64,000 bases of DNA. Source: an uncultured Mollicutes bacterium. Lineage in GTDB: Bacteria; Bacillota_I; Bacilli_A; RFN20; CAG-826. Shown here one piece after another: positions 58,247 through 64,000 of the stretch (within the stretch, counting starts at the first letter, position 1; each line of letters opens with the position of its first letter). The position numbers and the translations under genes were made by a program. A model generated the notes under the pieces. That model did no database searches, was not told where the DNA came from, and worked only from the letters and a program-made list of their open reading frames with translations. The DNA lies in contig URQK01000001.1 of NCBI GenBank assembly GCA_900549975.1, forward strand, positions 1-64,000, in the 5' to 3' direction.

Positions 58247-60111
58247 TGATTAAAACAGAGCAAGAATTAAAAGATAAAATTGCTAAATGCACTCACTGCT
58301 TAGATATTAAATTTAGTGGAGAAAACGGAAAACGCGCTATTGTAGTTTGTGGTGGTACGGGCTGTTTATCTTCGCACTCTGATGAAATTAAAAATCGATT
58401 AGAAGAATTAATTAAAGAACATAATTTAGAAGATAAAGTAACGGTTAACCAAGTTGGTTGTTTTGGTTTCTGCTCTCAAGGACCATTTGTTAAAATTTTC
58501 CCAGAAGATACTTTATATCATATGGTTAAAGTAGAAGACTGTGAAGAAATTATTGAAAAAGATATCATGGGTAAAGAAGTAATCGATCATTTATTAATTA
58601 CTGATCCACATACCCATCAAAAAGTCGTTAAACAAGATGACTTGAATTTCTATAAAAAACAAGTACGAATTGCTTTACATGGTTGTGGCGTTATTAATCC
58701 AGAAGATATTAATGAAGGGTTAGGCTATGGTGCTTTCCAAGGCTTAGCTCGTGCTTTAAAAATGGATAGACAAGAAGTAATTAATGAAATACTTGCTTCT
58801 GGATTACGCGGCCGTGGTGGTGGCGGATTCCCAACAGGAAGAAAATGGCAATTTGCTTATAACCAAGATAGCGAAGAAAAGTATGTTGTATGTAATGGTG
58901 ATGAAGGCGATCCAGGTGCCTTTATGGATCGTTCAATCTTAGAAGGTAATCCATTAGCGGTTATTGAAGGTATGATGATTGCAGGTTACGCAATTGGAGC
59001 AAAGAATGGTTATTTCTATGTTCGTGCTGAATATCCAATTGCTGTACATCGTTTAACTGTTGCTATTAAAGAAGCTGAAGAATTAGGATTAATTGGTGAC
59101 AATATTTTAGACTCAGGTTTCTCATTTAGAGTTCATTTAAGATTAGGCGCTGGTGCTTTCGTTTGTGGTGAAGAAACAGCCTTATTAAACTCAATTCAAG
59201 GACAACGTGGAATGCCACGTCCTCGTCCTCCATTCCCTGCTGTAAAGGGATTATGGGATAAACCAACCATTGTGAATAACGTTGAAACTTTAGCTTGTGT
59301 TCCTTATATTATTCGTGAAGGTGTTAAAGAATTCACTAAGTATGGAACAGAAAAATCTAAAGGTACAAAAGTATTTGCTTTGGGTGGAAAAATAAATAAT
59401 GTTGGATTAGTAGAAATTCCAATGGGAACTACACTTCGTGAATTAATTTATGATATTGGTGGCGGTATCCCAAATGATAAAAAATTCAAAGCCATTCAAA
59501 CTGGTGGTCCATCAGGAGGATGTTTGACAAGTGAATATTTAGATACTCCAATCGACTTTGATAACTTAGTTGCTCTTGGCTCAATGATGGGCTCAGGCGG
59601 TGCAATTGTTATGGATGAAGACAACTGTATGGTCGACGTTGCTAAATTCTATATGGAATTTATTTGTGATGAATCATGTGGTAAGTGCTCACCATGTCGT
59701 ATTGGTACAAAGAGAATGTTAGAATTATTAACTAAGATTACCAATGGACAAGGAACACTAGAAGATATTGATCGTTTAGAAGAATTAGGAAGAGCTACAC
59801 AAGCAGGTTCATTATGTGCTTTAGGCCAAACTGCTGCGAATCCAATTATTTCAACAATGAGTCACTTCAAAGATGAATATATTGCTCACGTAGTGGATAA
59901 AAAATGTCCAGCAAAAGTATGTAAAAAACTTATGGAATATTATATTAAACCAGAAGTTTGTAAGAAATGTAGTAAATGTGCACGTGGATGTCCAGTTAAC
60001 GCTATTCATGGTGAAATTGGTAAAACTCCATATGTCATTGATTCCGCTAAATGTATTAAATGTGGTATGTGTATAAGTGCATGTCCATTTAAAGCAATTA
60101 TTAAGAGATAG
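58246..60111 (+). CDS. hydB: NuoF-like NAD(H)/FMN subunit of bifurcating hydrogenase
   Basis: 621 aa. Domains in order: N-terminal [2Fe-2S] thioredoxin-like domain (CGGTGC, VGCFGFC), NADH and FMN-binding region (GLRGRGGGGFPTGRKW and NGDEGDPGAFMDRS), SLBB fold, [4Fe-4S] motif ESCGKCSPCRIGTKRM, and two C-terminal ferredoxin motifs (CKKCSKCARGCP, CIKCGMCISACP). This layout is that of HydB/HndC of electron-bifurcating hydrogenases. It carries the flavin where NADH and ferredoxin electrons are combined. Confidence 0.95.
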   Translation: MIKTEQELKDKIAKCTHCLDIKFSGENGKRAIVVCGGTGCLSSHSDEIKNRLEELIKEHNLEDKVTVNQVGCFGFCSQGPFVKIFPEDTLYHMVKVEDCEEIIEKDIMGKEVIDHLLITDPHTHQKVVKQDDLNFYKKQVRIALHGCGVINPEDINEGLGYGAFQGLARALKMDRQEVINEILASGLRGRGGGGFPTGRKWQFAYNQDSEEKYVVCNGDEGDPGAFMDRSILEGNPLAVIEGMMIAGYAIGAKNGYFYVRAEYPIAVHRLTVAIKEAEELGLIGDNILDSGFSFRVHLRLGAGAFVCGEETALLNSIQGQRGMPRPRPPFPAVKGLWDKPTIVNNVETLACVPYIIREGVKEFTKYGTEKSKGTKVFALGGKINNVGLVEIPMGTTLRELIYDIGGGIPNDKKFKAIQTGGPSGGCLTSEYLDTPIDFDNLVALGSMMGSGGAIVMDEDNCMVDVAKFYMEFICDESCGKCSPCRIGTKRMLELLTKITNGQGTLEDIDRLEELGRATQAGSLCALGQTAANPIISTMSHFKDEYIAHVVDKKCPAKVCKKLMEYYIKPEVCKKCSKCARGCPVNAIHGEIGKTPYVIDSAKCIKCGMCISACPFKAIIKR

Positions 60112-60122
60112 GGGTGAGAAAC

Positions 60123-61895
60123 ATGGAAAAAGTAAATATCAAAATTGAAGGTCACTCTTATCAAGTTGATGCCGGTTTAACTATTTTAGAGGCAGCCAAA
60201 GAGTGTGGATATACAATTCCTACTTTATGTGCCTTTAATCATGGAGAATGCTCTAAGGGATCATGTAGGGTTTGTTTAGTAGAAGTTAAAGGAGCAAGAG
60301 GTTTAGTTGCTTCTTGTGTATATCCAGTTAATGAAGGAATGGAAATCATTATTTCTTCTCCAAAAGCTGTTAGTGCACGTAGAACTAGTGTGGAATTATT
60401 ATTATCAAATCACTCAAAAAACTGCCAACAATGCACTAAAAATGAATATTGTGAGTTATTAAATGTTGCTAAAATTACTGGTGCTAGAGACAATATGTAT
60501 GAAGGAAGTAAAACTCCAGTTACTATTGATGAGTTAACTCCATCTATCATTCGTGATACATCTAAATGTGTATTATGTGGAAGATGTGTGGAAAGATGTA
60601 AAAATGCACAAGGAATTGGTATTTTAGGATTTGAAAATCGTGGCTTTAAAACTATTGTAGCGCCAGCCTATAATCGTTCAATGAAAAACTCACCATGCAT
60701 TTTATGTGGACAATGTGTTAATGTTTGCCCTACTGGTGCTTTAATGGAAAAAAGCGAAATTGATAAACTTGATCAAGCTAAAAAAGAAGGTAAGTATATT
60801 GTTGTACAAACCGCTCCAGCAGTGCGCGCTGCTTTAGGTGAAGAATTTGGTATGCCAATAGGAACTTCTGTTACTGGTAAGATGGTCGCGGCTTTAAAAC
60901 GTTTAGGCTTTGATAAGGTTTATGATACGAACTTTGCTGCAGATTTAACAATTATGGAAGAAGCCACGGAATTAGTACATCGTATTAAAGAAGGTGGACA
61001 ACTTCCAATGATTACCTCATGTTCACCAGGTTGGGTGAATTATGCAGAATATTTCTATGGTGATTTATTAGGACACTTATCAAGTTGTAAATCTCCTCAT
61101 GAAATGGAAGGGGCAATAATTAAATCTTATTTTGCAGAGAAAAAAGGTTTGGATCCAAAAAATATCTTTGTTGTATCAATTATGCCTTGTACTGCTAAAA
61201 AATATGAAAAAGAACGTCCAGAAAATGCTTCTAAAGAAGGATTAAAAGATGTAGATTGTGTCTTAACCACACGTGAATTAGCAAGATTAATCAAAAGATC
61301 CGGTATTGACTTTAGAAGATTACCAGATGAAGAATTTGATCAAGACTTGTTAGGTGAATATACCGGCGCGGGAGTTATATTTGGTGTAACTGGCGGCGTT
61401 ATGGAAGCAGCTTTAAGAACAGCATACTTCACAATTACTGGTAAAGAACATGATTTAATTACATTTAAAGAAGTTCGTGGCTTTGATGGTTTAAAAGAAG
61501 CGGAAATTGATTTAAATGGAACAAAAATTAAAGTAGCTGTTGCTCATGGCATGAAAAATGCTAAACCATTATTAGATGATATTCGTGCAGGTAAATCACC
61601 ATATACGTTTATTGAAATTATGGGATGTCCAGGCGGATGTATCAATGGTGGTGGACAACCATTTGTTAAACCATGCTTCTTACCAAATGAAGACGCTAAT
61701 ATATTAGATACATATAAGGAAAAACGTGCAAAAGTGCTATATTCTGAAGATGAAAAGCAAGTATTAAGACAATCTCATCGTAATACTCAAATTCAACAAC
61801 TTTATAAAGATTATTTAGGTGAACCAAATAGTCATAAAGCACATGAATTGTTGCATACTTCATATCATGCAAGAGAGCGTTATCCTGAAAAATAA
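60123..61895 (+). CDS. hydA: [FeFe] hydrogenase catalytic subunit
   Basis: 590 aa from the ATG at 60123, 7 bases after AGGGGTGAG; the GTG three codons earlier is in that site. N-terminal [2Fe-2S] domain (Cys36, 48, 51, 65), a His/Cys [4Fe-4S] site (HSKNCQQC), two [4Fe-4S] motifs (CVLCGRCVERC, CILCGQCVNVCP), then the H-cluster signatures TSCSPGW, MPCTAKKYE and EIMGCPGGCINGGGQP. A small C-terminal domain follows. It makes H2 from protons. HydE, HydF and HydG maturases are not in the window. Confidence 0.96.
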   Translation: MEKVNIKIEGHSYQVDAGLTILEAAKECGYTIPTLCAFNHGECSKGSCRVCLVEVKGARGLVASCVYPVNEGMEIIISSPKAVSARRTSVELLLSNHSKNCQQCTKNEYCELLNVAKITGARDNMYEGSKTPVTIDELTPSIIRDTSKCVLCGRCVERCKNAQGIGILGFENRGFKTIVAPAYNRSMKNSPCILCGQCVNVCPTGALMEKSEIDKLDQAKKEGKYIVVQTAPAVRAALGEEFGMPIGTSVTGKMVAALKRLGFDKVYDTNFAADLTIMEEATELVHRIKEGGQLPMITSCSPGWVNYAEYFYGDLLGHLSSCKSPHEMEGAIIKSYFAEKKGLDPKNIFVVSIMPCTAKKYEKERPENASKEGLKDVDCVLTTRELARLIKRSGIDFRRLPDEEFDQDLLGEYTGAGVIFGVTGGVMEAALRTAYFTITGKEHDLITFKEVRGFDGLKEAEIDLNGTKIKVAVAHGMKNAKPLLDDIRAGKSPYTFIEIMGCPGGCINGGGQPFVKPCFLPNEDANILDTYKEKRAKVLYSEDEKQVLRQSHRNTQIQQLYKDYLGEPNSHKAHELLHTSYHARERYPEK

Positions 61896-61911
61896 ATCTT
61901 AATTTAGATAG

Positions 61912-61942
61912 AAACGATGCCAAAAAATGGCATCGTTTTTTT
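61912..61942 (+). terminator. Terminator of the hydrogenase operon
   Basis: AAACGATGCCA / TGGCATCGTTT, a perfect 11-bp stem with an A5 loop and a T-run. Confidence 0.9.
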
Positions 61943-62011
61943 AAGCAAATAATACATATTATTTGAAAATTAATGAGTTGAAGCAAAATGCTTTTTATTA
62001 ACGAAATATAA

Positions 62012-62020
62012 TGCTATAAT
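62012..62020 (+). promoter_or_regulatory. Extended -10 promoter of cysS
   Basis: TGCTATAAT; the start codon is 24 bases downstream, which leaves no room for a T-box leader. Confidence 0.6.
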
Positions 62021-62044
62021 ATTTATTAAGGCGGGGATTATTTT

Positions 62045-63382
62045 ATGGAAGTTAAAATCTATAATTCTTTAACTAACAAAATTGAAGTATTTGAACCAAT
62101 ACACAAAAACAAAGTTAATATGTATGTTTGTGGACCAACTGTTTATAATTATGTGCATATAGGTAATATGCGCCCAGTAGTGGTATTTGATACATTTAGA
62201 AAATTTCTTACTTATATTGGTTATGACGTCAAGTATGTTAGCAACTACACAGATGTAGATGATAAAATAATCAAACGTGCCCAAGAATTAAATAAGCCAG
62301 AATCAGAAATAACTGAATTTTACATTAAAGCTTTCGAAGATGATTTGCATAATATTAATGCTTTAAAGCCAGACGTAACTCCAAGAGTTACTGAATATAT
62401 GTCGCAAATAATTGCGTTCATTGATCAACTTGTAAAGACTGATTATGCATATGATATTGATGGTGATGTATATTTCCGTGTAGAGAAAATTAAAGATTAT
62501 GGCAAATTATCCAACACAAAAATCGAAGATTTATTAGTTGGCGCTAGAATAGATGAAAATTCTAAAAAAGAATCACCATTAGACTTTACTTTATGGAAGA
62601 AAACAAATGTAGGTATCAATTGGGATTCGCCTTGGTCAAAAGGAAGACCGGGTTGGCATACAGAATGTGTTGTGATGATTAATTCAATATTCCCTGGTGG
62701 ACTTATAGATATTCATGGAGGAGGTTTTGATTTAAAATTTCCGCACCATGAAAACGAAATTGCTCAATCAGAAGCATATAATAAATGTTCCTTAGCTAAT
62801 TATTGGATGCATAATGGATTTATTAATATTAATAATGAAAAAATGTCTAAATCGCTAGGAAATGTTATTACCGCTCATGATGCATTAAGCCAATATGGCG
62901 GCAATAATGTTAGATTGCTTTTGATTTCCACTCATTATCGTGCACCAGTTAATTTTTCTTATGACTTGTTAGCAGCATGTAATAATGAAATTACAAAAAT
63001 GACTAATATTATGCGTCAATTAGCAGTTAAATTACAAGAATTTGATGTTTCTTTTGCTAATGGTAAATCAAGATTTATTGAACCGTTTTTAAATGCTTTA
63101 GCGGATGATTTAAACACCTCTAATGCCTTAAGCGAATTGCATAATGTTATTAAACTAGCTAATCAATCATTAAGAAAAAAAGATGTGGATTTGTCAGAAA
63201 TTAATGATTTATTTTCCACACTTAAAGATGAATTTTACATATTAGGTGTTAATATTGAATATCCTATTTTATCTAGTGAAGACAAGGACCTTTTAAGTGA
63301 ATATAACTTAGCAAAATCCAGCAAAGATTTTGCTAAAAGTGATGAACTACGAAAAAAATTAATAGATAAAAGGATATTATAA
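62045..63382 (+). CDS. cysS: Cysteinyl-tRNA synthetase
   Basis: 445 aa class I synthetase. CGPTVYNYVHIGN carries the zinc ligand Cys29 and the HIGN motif; GRPGWHTEC and HGGGFDLKFPHHENE add zinc ligands; KMSKS lies at 266-270. Charges tRNA-Cys. Slightly short for the family (about 460-470) with a reduced C-terminal domain. GGCGGGG precedes the ATG; the next gene starts 9 bases after the stop. Confidence 0.96.
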   Translation: MEVKIYNSLTNKIEVFEPIHKNKVNMYVCGPTVYNYVHIGNMRPVVVFDTFRKFLTYIGYDVKYVSNYTDVDDKIIKRAQELNKPESEITEFYIKAFEDDLHNINALKPDVTPRVTEYMSQIIAFIDQLVKTDYAYDIDGDVYFRVEKIKDYGKLSNTKIEDLLVGARIDENSKKESPLDFTLWKKTNVGINWDSPWSKGRPGWHTECVVMINSIFPGGLIDIHGGGFDLKFPHHENEIAQSEAYNKCSLANYWMHNGFININNEKMSKSLGNVITAHDALSQYGGNNVRLLLISTHYRAPVNFSYDLLAACNNEITKMTNIMRQLAVKLQEFDVSFANGKSRFIEPFLNALADDLNTSNALSELHNVIKLANQSLRKKDVDLSEINDLFSTLKDEFYILGVNIEYPILSSEDKDLLSEYNLAKSSKDFAKSDELRKKLIDKRIL

Positions 63383-63391
63383 GGAGGACTT

Positions 63392-64000
63392 ATGAATATT
63401 TTTTCATACTTTTTTGATGTAGTGCCACCGAATATTTTCAGTTTGGATGATAAAATAATCGGTTTTTTTAATCAATATGCATGGTGGGGAAATTTATTAC
63501 TCGCTTTTATTAGTATTTTCCTTGCTTGTGTGTTTAGTGGATTAATTGGCTATGAACGTGAATCGCATGGACATTTTGCAGGATTTAGAACGCATATTTT
63601 AGTGGCAGCAGGTTCGTCATTAATTATGTATTTATCCATTTATGGATTTAGTTTTGAATCATTTCCTAATCATGATCCAGCAAGATTAGCAGCTCAAGTT
63701 GTAACTGGCATTGGTTTTTTAGGTGCTGGAACAATATTGAAAACAGGTGTTGATATTAAAGGCTTAACTACTGCGACAACACTCTGGGTTTGTATGGCTA
63801 TTGGTCTTGCTACAGGTGCAGGAAGATTCATTGTTGCATTATTCACCACCTTGATTGTTTTAATTGTATTAAAATTTTTAAGATGTGCAGAAGCAAAGGC
63901 ATTTGAAAAAACACCTCGGTTAGTTATGATTTGTGATTATAATGTTTTTGCTATTAAAACTATTAAGGATTTGGCGGATAAATTTAATATAGCTATTAAA
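63392..64000 (+). CDS. MgtC/SapB family membrane protein (3' end beyond window)
   Basis: 203 codons are visible from the ATG at 63392 (AAGGAGG upstream) to the window end, with no stop. Four or five transmembrane helices and the family blocks GYERESHGHFAGFRTH, LVAAGSSLIMYLS, AAQVVTGIGFLGAGTI and GLTTATTLWVCMAIGLATGAG. After the membrane part a soluble C-terminal domain begins (RLVMICDYNVFAIKTIKDLA). MgtC proteins respond to low magnesium and modulate ATP synthase or transport in pathogens; the role here is unknown. Probably co-transcribed with cysS. Confidence 0.9.
   Translation, partial: MNIFSYFFDVVPPNIFSLDDKIIGFFNQYAWWGNLLLAFISIFLACVFSGLIGYERESHGHFAGFRTHILVAAGSSLIMYLSIYGFSFESFPNHDPARLAAQVVTGIGFLGAGTILKTGVDIKGLTTATTLWVCMAIGLATGAGRFIVALFTTLIVLIVLKFLRCAEAKAFEKTPRLVMICDYNVFAIKTIKDLADKFNIAIK

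Noticed and set aside
61943..62044. T-box leader upstream of cysS
   Set aside because: The space between the hydrogenase terminator and cysS is about 100 bases, the promoter is only 24 bases before the ATG, and no T-box motif is present.

Overview
The window is AT-rich bacterial chromosome with standard gene syntax: AGGAGG-type ribosome binding sites, tight operons and many hairpin plus T-tract terminators. Gene content points to an anaerobic, fermentative member of the Bacillota, in or near the Bacilli/Erysipelotrichia-to-Mollicutes-like gut lineages (inference; no 16S gene is present). Supporting signs are the Firmicutes order of the S10-spc-alpha ribosomal operon, pyruvate formate-lyase, an electron-bifurcating type [FeFe] hydrogenase, zinc-type S14 and L36, a YolD/Y-family polymerase pair, lipoproteins with Ser/Thr-rich linkers, and almost complete avoidance of TGA stops. 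Tryptophan is encoded by TGG and TGA is used once as a stop, so the genetic code is standard.

Layout. 1-2.4 kb: a TIR-domain protein, two deletion remnants (a truncated lipoprotein and an internally deleted ATPase) and a DJ-1/PfpI protein. 2.4-6.2 kb, minus strand: a Y-family DNA polymerase with its YolD partner, then an ECF sigma factor and an RsgI-like membrane anti-sigma factor behind a leader with two strong hairpins. 6.4-10 kb: a CvpA-like membrane protein, a YfcE phosphodiesterase and an ArsB/NhaD-type transporter. 10-13 kb, minus strand: pflB-pflA. 13.8-25 kb: a sugar locus with two AraC regulators, xylA, xylB, an intracellular GH43 enzyme, a domain-swapped membrane GH3 enzyme and a membrane partner. 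25.2 kb: tRNA-Ala(CGC). 25.5-30.8 kb: three consecutive related lipoproteins. 30.9-34 kb: a CPA2 antiporter, a DUF3737 beta-helix protein, uridine kinase and a small conserved-looking protein. 34.4-39.3 kb: a phosphonate-type ABC transporter operon whose binding-protein gene carries an in-frame stop, followed by a P-loop kinase and a metallo-beta-lactamase-fold hydrolase. 39.4-42.2 kb: tgt-queA-queH for queuosine. 42.3-57 kb: the S10-spc-alpha operon from rpsJ to rplQ with a structured leader and no rpmD. 57-64 kb: TspO, hydCBA, cysS and the start of an MgtC-family gene.

How the genes fit together. PFL and the trimeric hydrogenase suggest mixed-acid fermentation with H2 production. Xylose isomerase and xylulokinase feed pentoses released by the GH43 and GH3 enzymes into central metabolism. 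Three sites matching 13 of 14 positions of the CcpA cre consensus lie upstream of the GH3 operon, the lipoprotein operon and the ABC transporter operon, so these may form one carbon-catabolite regulon (inference). The best candidates for undescribed biology are the sigma/anti-sigma pair with its hairpin leader and Asp/Tyr-rich tail, the three-lipoprotein operon, and the GH3/membrane-protein pair.
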